A program made the position numbers and the translations under genes. Shown piece after piece: positions 48,770 through 62,197 of a DNA stretch of 64,000 nt. The notes under the pieces are model-generated. The model made no database searches and was not told where the DNA came from. It saw nothing but the letters and a program-made list of their open reading frames with translations. Positions within the stretch are counted from its first letter, which is position 1. Every line of letters begins with the position of its first letter. The DNA is from Theocolax elegans (taxonomy: Eukaryota; Arthropoda; Insecta; Hymenoptera; Cerocephalidae). The DNA is taken from positions 29,509,058 through 29,573,057 of the forward strand of contig CM047426.1 in assembly GCA_026168455.1 (NCBI GenBank), in the 5' to 3' direction.

Positions 48770-50650
48770 AGGAGTATCTCATAAATCAGGATGGACTCGT
48801 TAAGTCAAAAAAAAACTCCAATTTTCTATAGATGAAGTAATAAGGCAGTAGGATTGATAGGTGGAATAGATAAATAGCTATTATTTCATAAGTGATAATA
48901 CAAATAAAAAATTGTTTTCACTTACTGAAAATTTTATTGATGTTATTAAACGAATTTTATATCTTAATCATTAGTTATTTTAGCCAGTCAAAATCTATTA
49001 CTAAATGTAGTTAATACTAGAAATATGTTTTAAATGGTACTGGACAAAATGTAACTAATGTAGCTTGTAACCAATACAAAAAAATTAATTATTTTTCTAT
49101 GCTGATTAACCAAATTGATTTTATTTAATCGTGAATTTCACTTTGTTACAGAATCCCATACAAATTGTAAGTAAAAAATAGTAATAATAATAGTAATAAT
49201 AATAATAGTATTAATAATAAAGAGTACAATAGGCCTGCTTTATTCTAAAGTAAAGTATTTAGTTCGGAGAGACCGATATTATATACACGCATATACATAT
49301 TAACGAACGATAAATTCATTTTGTTTCAAATAATAATAGTATTAATAATAAAGTTTTATAAATAGATAGATGATAACTATATATAATACAATACATGAGT
49401 TCTGGTAGCTTCCTCTGTGTTTAATTTCGAAACTGTTCTATCTTTATCCACAGATTTTGAAATACATAAAAAATAGATTTATTTACTGTCGTTCTATAGT
49501 ATGACACATCATAAGAACAACTTTTAAAATATATGTGGTTTAATTATACATTGAGTTCTTCGTTATTCAATATTCAAATTTAATTTAATGTAAAATTACG
49601 TTTTACATTACACAAATAATAGATTGTAATAATAATTTAATATACTTTTATTTCTAAAATACGTAATAAGGATGTACATTATAATCTAAAAATAAAAAAG
49701 CAGAAACATAACATGTAATTTGATTTCAGGATATTTTCCAAACAATGATTTGTATGCAGATGTATTTGTTGTATTCTACGTTGTGATATATCCGATTATC
49801 TAAATATACCAAAGTCTGTTGGCTGACAAGGCAAGTGTTTCAATTATGTTTCATAACCCAACAAAGTCTATATATGTCCACATCTTTGTCGTCGTATACG
49901 TTACTTTCTTGAAGACCTAGTTTATGCAAGCGATGGAGATTTAAGGACCATGCTGAGACAGAATTAGCTTCCGTTGAAATGTGCAATTGTATAAAACAAT
50001 TATTGCACGCAACTTCATTTACTTTTATTGACGTGTGTAAAGTATTCCTTTATCTAATTAAATTTTTAATTTAACCATTATTAAAAATGTATAGTGTCAA
50101 GTTCTTAATAAATTAACAAAATATTTAAGAACATAATGAATATAATACTGTATAATAATAGTTTGAATAAAAAATACTAACAATAATGCGTAGTTACTTT
50201 CTAGAGTTCTGTGCATCTTTAAACCAAGAACATTAAATCACTTAAGACTTATAGTCCATTAGAATCGTATTTTGGCCTTATGAATAGGTCTCTTGCTTTT
50301 TTAATCCAAGCCTTTTTAGCATTTCTACTCGAGTAATAAAACAATTAAATTAGTCTTTCATTTTGATTTGTTTATCGTTCTATGTCGTACAAAATTAATA
50401 AGGATAGAAAAATTCCATATTACTCAATTAGTGTTAGGTTTTATTGCAATATTTAATATTATTATAGCACAACTTACTGTACATACATTTGGATAATTGT
50501 TTTGATAAAACGTAACCAAAATCGCGATAAGTGTACATATAACCTTACGTTATACTATGATATATATAATAATATTTAATATACCATTTTTCTTAATGTA
50601 GATTAGACTTATTTTAAACAATGAGATGAGTGCGAGTATTACAAAATTCA
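48770..50650. other. AT-rich spacer with repeated trinucleotide stretch
   Basis: The segment AATAATAGTATTAATAATAA occurs at about 49202 and 49331. A 70-codon open stretch on the minus strand (49840-50049) is noted in the findings. Nothing else is recognisable. Confidence 0.4.
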
Positions 50651-51600
50651 ATATTTCCGGTACGTAGTTCTAAGGGTCTCAAAATAACTAAATTGACGTA
50701 CGAACTTGTTACCGACGCCGAACTAAAATTATAATTTCAAATGGTCAACCAGGCTACGTAAATATATATACCACCAGGTCAGGGAACGTCGATCATTATT
50801 CATCCGGGGCGCGGAAAAAATCACGCATGCGGTCGGGTCAATTAACGTTGAGCGAGTAAGTAAGCTCACGTCCATACTTACCATTAGTGCGCACACACAG
50901 AAAAATCGATTTCGTTGCTACTGCCGATGTCATCAGACACTGATTAGAATTAGGGGTGGAAGAGGAAACGCTGGCATACGACACGGACATAAAAGCTCGC
51001 TTCGGTATTCTTAATACGTTATGGTAGATGCGTGCAACCCCTCCTGTACAGGGTGCTTTTACATTCTTTCTTTTTCTTTCTTTCACTGGGCTCGCGTGCG
51101 TGACTCGCTCCTACCTCGCGTGCGTGGATTTTCTTCCGTAGCGAATATTCACCTTCGATTCTTCCGCCTTAAAGGTTGACGAGTCGAGCTTTTTGAATTC
51201 AAGACGTCGGAAGACTGGCGTTTTTTTCTTCCGCTTTTGTACTGGCTAACGATGTAGTTCAGACGAGCATGCGAAATAAAATTAAAGAACCTTTACCTTC
51301 CTTACGACCAACTATTTAAGTTTTTCGTTATCATTATATTTTGGTTGTGTACTATCCTCCTTTAAAACAAAATTCAGAGTTTACTTTATGCATCACAAAC
51401 GTTTTCTTAACATTTTTCTTATTTGTTATATTTACATCACTTCCAACATTATTATTTCAACATCGACTTATTTCATTAACTCTAATATTAATACAAAATA
51501 AAATAATAATACACGTGAAAATGAAGCATATTTTTCGAAAGCGTAACAAAGCATACAATAATTAAAATTACTGTGGTCATTAGAATTTATAACAATATTA

Positions 51601-51703
51601 CAGGGTTACAATTTAGGGTTTTTCTGTCCCCTACTATCTTATGTAAATGAAGTCATACTATGCGAGTGCAATGAAGAAAAAGTACCTTTATCTGGCAACC
51701 CTG
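51601..51703. mobile_element. 103-bp hAT-type MITE
   Basis: Terminal inverted repeats CAGGGTTAC and, reversed, CAGGGTTGC bound the insert, and a perfect 8-bp target duplication CAATATTA flanks it (51593-51600, 51704-51711). An 8-bp duplication with CAGGG-type ends is the hallmark of hAT transposons. The length excludes any coding capacity. The perfect duplication suggests limited age. Confidence 0.85.
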
Positions 51704-51711
51704 CAATATTA

Positions 51712-54090
51712 TTAATTAGTAATTCTTGTGTAGCTGCGATCGATGATTCAACCTCTTTATTTTAAAATAATCTATGATTTCAAAACGTTTGTAATATCTA
51801 TAACGACCTTATATGATTTTCATTTCACTTTTGATTGTTGTACTAGAATTCTATTATTAAATCTATACTTATTTTTCATATCTACTTTGATTTAAATGTA
51901 TCACCGCTTTGGGTAGAAATTGAACAGACTTGTATCTATGTTATCGTCAATTTACTATAAAATAGCTATAATGTTGTCAACTACTAGGATTATAAAATTA
52001 TTATTATAAAATTATTATAATATTATACGGATAGTCTTCCACAAAATTATGCTTCAGAAGCAAAAACTATTAAATAATCGAAAGATGACCTAAAATTGCG
52101 GAGTTCTTCCATTTTTTGAAAATAATAAAAAATTACCTAGAAAAATAGAGCAATATGCGAGACATAAAGTCAATCTTTACATTAAGTATAAGTTTAAATA
52201 ACCTTTGTACTAAATAATTTAATTCGTCAATTGCTCAAATGATCAAAACGTAGCTATTCGAAAATGTTATAATTTAAAAAGTAATTAATAATTTAAATCT
52301 ACTTTTGTTTAAGTGATATATCTGACATTATCAGTATTAATATACAGTTTTCTTTTTACATTATTATAACATTAAATTTTAAATTCCAAAAATATGAATA
52401 TTTATACTCATTCTAAAAAGCAAAATTGTATTTTTTCATTTGATTTTAGTGTAGTTTGTACTCATTTCTTTTATTTTTCTTATGCTCTTTCTCTTCAATA
52501 TTCCTAGTCATTCACTTAAGCTTTACATTCGACTATTTCAACTGCCTTGTTCGCGTTTCACGCATATGCGTGACTCGAAGTCAATTCAATAGATTGACAT
52601 TTAAGATCTAATTTTGATGAATTAAATGTTCACGTTCGATATAAAACAGTTATTTTGTAGAATATAAATAAAAAGAAAATTATATTATAATATATTGTTG
52701 TTCAATCGTTTACATAAAATTCATACATCTTTTATCTGATCATAAATGTGAATTGCTGATTCTTTTCATCATCATCATCATTAAAGTTGTTACAATTAAA
52801 TGTTACATAAAATTAATTATATGTTTCATTGCTCAATAATTTAAAGGGATATATGTAAATCAAATTGCAGAGAAAAATCTGAAAAAATTCATAGATAGTA
52901 TTGGTGTTAAATAAAATAACATGACAGAAAGGTTTTTACGAAATATTTAATTATTAATTAATGGTATATAAATAACAATTTTTAAATGGTAACATATGGT
53001 TAAAAACAATGATTCAAGGCTGCTCTAAAATTTTGCTAATTTATTGATAAGAAAACTTGAAAAAATTTACAGATTATCGTCAAAGAAAACATAACACCGT
53101 TATCAGAGCGTTGTTTCGATAAGTTGAATTCCTGGTTTAAAAAAAAATAATTTTTTGGTTTTTTGGTTTTATATCTCGTTAAATACGTTATGAATAACTC
53201 ATATGACTAAACATACTTAATAATACTTTTATACATTAATGTTTATAGTGTATAAATATTTCTATACGAATATATAATACAAATACGTGTTAAATAAGTT
53301 GAACGATCCAAAATTATTATCAAGAATTAAAAAAGTGAGTCACGAAATATAACATTACTATACAATAATTCAATAATTAAAAATACGATGTAATGATATT
53401 ATATAACTATAGTGGAAATTAAAATTGTCTGAAGAAGACATATTGATTTCATGTAACAGTATTAGATCTTAACAATAGAATCGGTATTCAAAGTTTGGAC
53501 CAATGATTAGTCAAAGAAAGTGATAAAATGAGTCGATAATTAATGATATATGGAAGATATTGATACGATTTAGAAACCAGAATAGGACCGTATAGAGACA
53601 ATTAGAATCTGCAGTTCGGTTGCTTTTAATACCTGCAATTATTATAAATGAATAAGGCTTACCTTCTACTCTGACTCGCGTAAACAATTGGATTAGTATC
53701 GAAAATTGATATAATTTGTGACTATACTTTTTGATTATAAGAACTAAATTAACTTTCATTAGTTTGTATCCGCACACATAGTCATATATAAACCATACAT
53801 AATCATTGTACGATAAGTGTGCATACATATATGTAACTAACTGCATGATTATATAGAGAATTATCAATGCGTTTTAATGGTTTGAAACCATGTTTCATAA
53901 CTGTTCTTAAGTCCTACTCAGTCACTCTAAAGCCAAACTTTGAATAACGTACACAATGTGTATCGACAGAAAGCTCCAATATGTATGAAATTAATAAATT
54001 TAATTTTAGATTAACAATTTAAAACAACGCTTTAAAAAATAGTTAACCGCAATCAAATATTAATGATACATAAAACTTGTCACTTAGCGA
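51712..54090. other. AT-rich spacer
   Basis: It holds a 118-codon minus-strand frame (53511-53867) with no recognisable domain. About one frame this long is expected by chance in this amount of AT-rich DNA. The AAAATCTGAAAAAATTCA word occurs at about 52870. Confidence 0.4.
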
Positions 54091-54513
54091 TTGTACGTTA
54101 TTATTTAATTATACTTGAGTACCCAAAACCATGTACAACACGATACTCTTCACAGATTCTAGATTTGGTAGAGATAAAAGAAACTAAACGATCCGAAAAC
54201 AAAAGAAACACACAAACACGCACGCACCTATACCACAGGTAAAATCCATCCAACCCATGCCCTGCCGTAAGCCATCGAATAATTGAATTATCCCGCAGCG
54301 CTAATCGGCCACCTTGTCGAAGCGACCGAACCAAACCTCTGCGCTTTAATTGACTCGTAGTTATCAATGAGAGGCAGAAATTCAGAGAGACAGAGAGAGA
54401 TAGTTTTTAGTCGGCGCCCATCCATTCATTCTGTGTAAGGATAACGGGCCGTAAAACCACGTCGCCGCGACAATGTGATCAAAATTTGATCTATGTTATA
54501 TGTATATACGTAT

Positions 54514-54668
54514 ACACACACACACACACACATCACACGCGCACGTGCACTCGCACGCACGCACGCACACACACACGCACGCACACACACATGCACACAC
54601 GCACGCACACATACACACACACGCAGATACGCACATATATATATATACATACACAGACACACACACAA
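54514..54668. repeat. Compound (CA)n/(GCAC)n microsatellite
   Basis: About 155 bp of CA and GCAC/GCACAC units with one TA interruption. It accounts for the His-Thr and Cys-Val frames on both strands. Confidence 0.95.
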
Positions 54669-55214
54669 GTGAAAATTGTTTGGACCACACGTGTAGAAAA
54701 ATATACGCGTATAACGATGATCGCTTCCGTCGGACAATGGAGGACAAAGAGATAGAAGACTATGGACCGCGTACATAGACGGTCGGAGCTCGGTGATGCA
54801 TGACAGAGACCGCAGTCCACATCCGGTTGCCGCCGGTGGATTCGGAGGCCGTGCCGGTACTCTCTCATCTCCTCGAGCGCAATACTTTTCATTGGCCTTC
54901 CACTTTATTTCTTCGAGTTCCTCCCATTTTTTAGTATTGCCCTTCGTTTCCTTGCTCTCTTTTTCTTATCTTCTTGCGTATATATACTTAACGGATATGG
55001 GAAGAATTTCATACGTACATTGGTCCAGACGAGTTTCGCAACGATTAACCTGTGGTTGCAGTTTTACGCTTCCTTTCCTATATTGCTCAAAATTTCAGCG
55101 AAAGTGGATTTTTTCTTTTATAATACTTTATATATCTGTCAAATCGAGCGACCAAAACATTTTCTTTCTTATAAATTTGAGAAAACCGTTTTTTTACACA
55201 TTTTTCAGAATGGT

Positions 55215-55462
55215 GTAAATTACTAGAAGTTAAAATTTAATAGTTTTAGAGACATTCGATGTCAAAAATGGATAATTCAAACTACAAGAAAATTGTGAAA
55301 TGATGTTTTTGATCTAAGCTACCCCATCAGGAAAAATTTTGGAAGTAGCTTTAAATGTATACTTTGTAAAATATGTCAGTTACAGAATGGACGAACAAAT
55401 TTGAAAAAAATGCAAAGAAATGTTAAATAATTTAATATCAAACAGTTTGAAGATTCGGTACA
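55215..55462 (-). repeat. Repeat Y, copy 2, internally deleted
   Basis: On the minus strand it keeps the order of copy 1: GTACCGAATC, TTCGTCCATTCTGTAACTGA, GGGGTAGCTTAGATCAAAAA, then TCTCTAAAACTATTAAATTT. The part between the third and fourth blocks is largely missing. Confidence 0.65.
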
Positions 55463-56527
55463 TTCTACACTATTAAATTTCATTGAAAGTTTTGATATTG
55501 TCCAAAACAAAATAATAAAAACAATAACATTACTAACGTAAACCATATTTATCATTATTTAAGTAACCTCGATCACTAATAAAACAATATATATATATCA
55601 TTATATTTACTTAATGACGTTCCCACGAGGTAGAGTTACAGGAATAATTTTAATAGTTTTTACATTTAAAGCCCCATGAAAGAAACTGCCAGTATTGTTT
55701 TCACGGAGCTTTACTCTTCTAATAATAATTATTTTTTCACTTTAGGTAATCTAACACAAAGGGTCAGGATTTAATACAAAACGTATTCACTTACTTTCAT
55801 ACTATCTATCGGTGTGCCGTTGTCATCGATGACTTGTAGATTTTCGTACATGCATCATCAGGAGGCATTCCAAGGAAATTTCTTTTTACAGAGATGTCGA
55901 AAAAATTTGATGCTGATAGTTGACGGCCAGTGAATTTAGCTTTTATGTAATATATATCTCATATCACCCTTCGTGCTCCACTTTGTTTGAAACTCTTTGT
56001 CACCTTCTAACGATGGCCCAATATAAAAAGAGAGATTTTCAGTTTTGAGCAAATGTACTAACCCCCTATCCGCGTCTTACATCGTTCCTTTCAAGTGGCT
56101 CGATAAGAATATACCACTCGCTTCAGCATAAGCAATATATAGATTTGTAAATTAATTATGAAAGTGTCCCCAGTTCTATTCCCGGTCTTTGCCCATTGAT
56201 ACAATCACCACCAGTGAATTCATTTTCAACAAAAGCTTTCTTCTCAAATCGAGAGCATAAAAAGAGCAACGATAAAATAATAATAAAAAATAAATTATTG
56301 CATTTTAGAAATTATAGTTATAAAAATTGATGTGTTTAGTGAATATATTCGTCAATATTGAATGAAGTAATGAGCAAAATACTTACAAGAAATTGACAAG
56401 ACCTCATATAAGCATACTTGTAAGTTTATATTGTATATAATCTTGTTAATATTATATTGTTATTTTACATTTTAATAATCTTTTTACTTTTTTGTTGTAA
56501 TGTAGATGGTTAAAAATGATCAATCAG

Positions 56528-57790
56528 TAGGGCACGGTGTAAAATACCTGTCAAATAACATGATATTCAATATTTTATGATATATTGATTCATTTTACAT
56601 TTTGTTGCAGTTTCCCTAATTCTTGGTCCACTATGTAAATGACACATTTTTAAAACTCTTTTGAATGATATTAGCATGTAACTTCCTCGTATAAAACTTA
56701 TTTATGGTTTTATATAACTTTTCTTCATACTAGTATGTAAAATATATTGTAATCAATTAATAATTACAGATTTCTTAGCATAACCATATTGTGAATTCAA
56801 ACATCATTTCAGAGTTGAAACAATTATTCTTTTACCTGTTTATGTCTTACTTATTCATTAACAATGATTAAAAGACAAAAAAGCTCACAATTTTTTTTTT
56901 TAAATTGTCTATTTTTGCGATAAAACAAAAACAATTGAAAATAATTAAACAAACTTTGTGCGAAAAAATAAAAAAATCCATACTCTACAAATAATATAAT
57001 GTTCATAATATTAAAAGAAATTAAATATAAGTAAAAAATTCACTTACTCCAAATGTATACAAATTTATCTCATCATGTATATCGAAAACTCGCTAATTAA
57101 GTAAACTTATATTTTAACTTGATCCCTCAATATTTTTCTAGAAGCTACTGAAAAAAAAATTAAAAAAATGAGATTTTAAACACTTGAATCGAATGTTTCC
57201 AACTGAGATATGAACACTTAAAAAAACGATAAAAAATTTCTAACTAAAATATCTTCGAAACTATTTGTCCTATGAAATCAGCCAAAGAATTCATTCAAAA
57301 TAATATTAAAATCTATAACTTTGCTAAAAATTTGTATTCAAACAATAAAAAATTAAATATTTTTTACTATTCATTCTACGAGGAAGCAAATTGTATGCTT
57401 GGAGCTACTTTTATGTTTTTCTTGAGGGGTAGCTTGGAGTAAAACACTTTTTCTCAATTTTTAAGATTTATTTTTAATGCTAAATTGTAATGGCACGCCT
57501 AATGAAGTTGGACAATATTTTTTTTAAACATTATGTAATTTGCAGAAAAAAAAATGTTTAGGTGCTTTTACATTGAATTAGCCATTTTTGAGTTGTAAAA
57601 GGATAAAATAGATAAAAATCTAGAAAATGTTATAGTAACCATTTTTGACTTGGAATATTTCTAATATTATTAAATTTTAATCTTTAAAAATTAACGCTAA
57701 TATCCAAAATGTGTAGATGAAAGTTTTCCCTTTTTATAAAACAAAATATATGTTGATCATTCGATTTGACAGAGAAATAGTTTATTATTA
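56528..57790 (+). repeat. Repeat Y, copy 3, longest
   Basis: The head (56528-56660) matches the head of copy 1 and the rear (about 57400-57790) matches its rear. Between lie about 740 bp absent from copy 1, either ancestral sequence or an insertion. No coding frame is visible. Confidence 0.6.
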
Positions 57791-58995
57791 TATGTAATTA
57801 TTATTAATAAATAAGTTTGAAAAAATATATTTAAAATTATTACTCATGTAAATCAAGGATATTAGTAATGGTATGAAATAATAATAATTAATTTAATTAT
57901 ATAGGCGTAGACGTAGATTTTAGATTGATATATTATCGGGAATCGTTTAAATATGTCTTCAAATATCTTCGTTTTAATTAAAAATTATACATACTCGCAT
58001 GTACACACAGACACACACACACATACTTACATAGATATATATATATTAGTGCAATAAAACATTTTGTTACTCTACATTTAATATCTTGTGTTTTCTACTT
58101 TTAAGAAAGCTTAAACATAAATTATTTTACTTTCACTTTATGTAAGAGGTTATTGCCGCTACAGCAAAAATTAACACTTAAAAATAATTCAATCATTTTA
58201 AATGTGATGAGTTTTACTTTTCTTACAAAAGTTTTTTTATTCCGCTAGCTAACGCTCGACTTTGTTTCAATAACTTTAAACATATATATCTCATTTAATA
58301 TATATAAAGCAAAATTTTTTATTTTATCTAAATAAAATAATATTATCAATAAGTATAAAATAATATTTATCAATAAGTACACCGTTTATCAGTTTATTTT
58401 ATTTATTAGTTTATTTATTAGGTCCCGCTCCTATCCTCTTCATATATGCAGTAGCGTGTAACATTATCTTTAAATATTGAGAATTCTATCATACGTACGT
58501 TAAGTAAAAATTCAAATAGTATAATTATACTAATAACATTCACTGATGGGTTATGCAAAATTCAAATAAAATTTAATTAAATTAAAATACCCTATAAATA
58601 CGTAGAACATATACCTTGTAAATGATATGATTGTTTAATCCATAATATTGGTCCAAAATAATTTAAATAAATAAAATGACAAATATAATGAGTCTATTTT
58701 GGAGCAAGTAAAATATTGTATTTAAAGCGATACCATTCGTCCTAAATAAATTGAATACATTAAAGAATAGCGTATAATGTATAAATGGTATAGCGAGTGG
58801 TTTTCGCGTGCTAAGCTGCTAAGCGATGAAGAGAGTTATCGAGTGGAAATGAAAGATTCGGCGACTCTGAACATTTTCACAAAACAATCGTCTTTTCCAT
58901 TTAGCCAGAGCGCGACTCAAGGAGCTCGCCAAACAACCAAAGAGACCGCGAACCGTCGGACAGTCCTATCTTTGCCAGTACCGCTTTCCGATTTG

Positions 58996-59160
58996 CTCTC
59001 TCTCTCTCTCTCTCCTTCCCTCCTTCGCTCTCTTACTCTCCCTCTCTCACTCTCTCTCTCTCCCTCTTTTTCTCTCTAGCTATCTCTATCTCTGTATCTC
59101 TCCCTCTGTCCGTTTCTTACCCGTTCCTCGTTCTCTAGTCGTGTGTCTCTTTCTCATTCA
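58996..59160. repeat. CT-rich tract
   Basis: (CT)n with C/T interruptions through the 58.8-59.5 kb islet. Confidence 0.85.
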
Positions 59161-60185
59161 GTAGGCAATACTATTCCTCCGTTTCTCATTGTCGGCTACC
59201 TTCTGTCCATCTCTCTCTGACCCTCTTCTATCTGCGTCTCGGTGAGGCAAGGCTACCAACATTACGGTACAATCGGCGGTTAAGCTGGGCATTGATTTTG
59301 CGTATACAGTTCCGCGCGTCATTTGTGTGCGACGTGCTCCTTCCTCCTTGAACGAACACAGATTTGCTTCGAGATATATACAGGCCAGTACCTACCGTGA
59401 ATGCTCAGTGTACAGGGTGCGACAACAATTTTCAACCCTCGCTTCAAATACATCCATATTATTAACAACAATTCTATTGCAATTTTATTTGAATTTAAAG
59501 AAGATTTATTGTAATTCTTGAGTTGTTTGTATATGGTATTTTTTGTTTGTTTTTGTACTGTAGTACATAGTACCTATTCGAGATTTGCACACTCATTCCT
59601 TTTTTCCATATTTTATTATAAAAACTACTCTTGCATCCGTAATTTTAATTTTTTTATTTATATGCCATTACTTAGTAGATAATTATTTATTTCGATAATT
59701 TATAATTCGAGCAGCATGAACTACAATTACTACTGCCACAATTACATTGCATAGGTGTACGGACATAAAGGTTTTAGTAAAAATTATGTTATTTGTAGTA
59801 ATCGAAAGATAGACTTGAAATTATAAAAATTATTATATTTTTCGGAAAATATTACTACAGATCTATTAATATGTATTATAGTGACTTCACCAATAAATAA
59901 TGGAATAGGGCCATTTAATGAACGGCTCACGTAATATTTTCTTTTACTTAGTTAAAAATAATTAATGTGAATAATTAATTATTAACTACAATTATTTTTG
60001 GGCTTCGAGATCATGAAAACATATTTGCGTATCTAAAAATGTGTAAATTATATTGTATCACAGATATTTGCTACAAAATTTTCATTCGTTGGTCTCTGTT
60101 CACATATTGGTGCAGCCACCCTTATGTTTGGTCAATTATCCTATTAAAATAGTAATTTTTATACTTTGTCAAGTCTATCTCTTGA

Positions 60186-60413
60186 TTACTCAATAACATT
60201 GTCATTTTTGCTAGAATCTTTTTCTTCGTGTGGTTGAGATAGTTTCCATATTCTATAAAAAGAATGTTTTAATACATCGGACGGTTTAGAAAAGGATTTC
60301 AGAAAGGTATTTGTCCCCTTGAGATTAGATTTTTTTTCCACTGTTGATAGCTGGTTGAAGCAATAGAGAAAAAAGAAAGAACAAGTGAAGCTGAAAATAA
60401 ATGTGTAACGCAT
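60186..60413 (-). CDS. Hypothetical small secreted protein (75 codons)
   Basis: An ATG-started frame, not assigned to any family. Residues about 3-20 are strongly hydrophobic and Phe-rich, like a signal peptide. The remainder is hydrophilic with Lys/Ser and an acidic Lys/Asp/Asn end, and lacks cysteines and dibasic cleavage sites. Codon use is mixed, not just AT-driven, and the frame lies in an AT-rich spacer where long frames are rare. No promoter, splice partner or polyadenylation signal was established. Chance remains quite possible. Confidence 0.25.
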   Translation of the reverse strand: MRYTFIFSFTCSFFFLYCFNQLSTVEKKSNLKGTNTFLKSFSKPSDVLKHSFYRIWKLSQPHEEKDSSKNDNVIE

Positions 60414-61458
60414 AAGTGAAAGTTCTGGAAGTTTATGACTTAGGTAGACATTATCAGAATTTAAAAAAACACATTTGATATTACTGTTAAAAACGAATTT
60501 AAAATTAACAAGTTTTAATTATGCTAGTAAAAATAATAATGCGTTATATATTTTTCAAATATTTACACTTCTTTCTTTTCTTTTTCTACATTAGTAATAT
60601 CGTACATTAATCAAACTATTTATTTTAAATATAATTATTCTCTAAATTGCAAAATAAAGTTACAAAAACAATTATTTTCATATTAATAACGGTGTAATAA
60701 TAAATTTTCATTATAAGAAATTATAACAAGTAAAATATCATTTTCAGGTAGTTAAAATCTCTTTTATGTTTTGAGAGATATTTAGAAAAATGGTAATCTT
60801 TCAACAATTAATCGAATTACAGCATTTTACTCCGGGTAAATCTAAAGCATACATAATTACATTGACTAAGAATCTACATTACTTTTTTTATTAAATAATA
60901 ATGGAAGTCTAAGATCATCATAGGAAAATAATAGGACATTAAAAGTAATTATAGCCTGAGCGTCCACTCTGCCTTATCGTAGATACTTTTAACCAAGACT
61001 CCGTTAATAATACAAATACTATTTGTGCATCTAAAAAAGTTTAATGGTTGCATAATATATTGCAAGTTCTTGACCTTCAATGTGAAACATATTTGTCCGA
61101 ATAGTAAAGAATGAAATGAATATTATCTAGTAAAAGTAAAATCTATGATATGAAACTATATTTATCATTAGTGACCAGCGATCTAAAATTATTAGAATGA
61201 GAAAGTAATTTAGGTAATAAAAAAAAAACTTAATTGAATTAAAGTTAAACCGCATCTAGTACCAGACTCTCTTAGAATTCGATCGTTAGCGTCCTCTCAA
61301 CAATCTCAAACCTCTTAGATCCTTAGATTCATAGTATATAGCCAGAGATTTCGCGAGCGATCGCGTCAAGAGCGCGCACATATCGACGGGGACGGGAATC
61401 GCGGTGGCTGGGCCAAGACGCACGTCCAACTGTAAGCCGAGAGAGGGTGAGAGCGGAC

Positions 61459-61497
61459 GAGAGAGGGCGAGAGAGGGCGAGAGAGGGCGAGAGAGGG
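61459..61497. repeat. 10-bp GAGAGGGCGA array
   Basis: Nearly four units in perfect register. Confidence 0.95.
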
Positions 61498-62016
61498 TTA
61501 AGAACGAGAGAGCCAGAGAAACAGTACGAGGCAACGGTCGTGCTCGCGTGTACCCCCCGGAAACCCACACTCGGGCCGGGTGTTTCGAGATCTAGCGAGG
61601 CGGACAGCTCAAGAAGAAGACGGGGCGGCTGGAGATACGATTCCCATGGTGTTGGTGCGCTAGATGCCGCGTGTACATAGGCCCCGGCGGTCTTAGCGGT
61701 ATCTCGGCTCCTTCGCCGCTCTCTCGTGTCCGCCGGTGGGGAACAGGAGGACGGGGGAGGCAGCTGCCGCGCGGCTAAATACCTCAGGATTGTTACTATT
61801 GCCGCCCTTTCCACTCGCGGGTGGGAGACGCCGACTCCTTCGCCTCCCTCACTCCTACCCTCTTCCTTACGGGTTTTCTGATGGTGTGGAATGGGTTAAT
61901 GCTATTGATTCACGTGCACAAGGCGAGCTTCTACCTCCTTCTCTCATTCTGTCGCTCGCTCTCGCTCTTCCTTTGCGTCTCTCCTTCTCTCAAACCAACA
62001 GAGCAACAGACAGAGG

Positions 62017-62053
62017 AAGAGAGAGAGAGAGAGAGAGTGAGAGAGAGAGAGAG
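62017..62053. repeat. (GA)n tract
   Basis: About 18 GA units with one GTGA interruption. Confidence 0.95.
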
Positions 62054-62170
62054 GCGAAAGAGAAACGGAGCGGCCACTGTTTGACAGTAACGGATCTTGC
62101 TGCGCCGTTTCTCGAGTGCACGGGAAAGAGAGGGAGAAGGGTGTGGGAGGCGCGACCATCCTACCGTCCG

Positions 62171-62197
62171 CCACCCGCCACCCGCCACCCGCCACCC
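62171..62197. repeat. (CCACCCG)n array
   Basis: Almost four 7-bp units. Confidence 0.95.

Noticed and set aside
49202..49351. Direct repeat of an AATAATAGTATTAATAATAA segment
   Set aside because: Low-complexity trinucleotide sequence. The similarity may be chance or slippage.
53511..53867. 118-codon hydrophobic minus-strand frame
   Set aside because: No domain. At this AT content about one such frame is expected by chance in the region.
54426..54892. Several His-Thr and Cys-Val frames on both strands
   Set aside because: They are translations of the compound CA/GCAC microsatellite.
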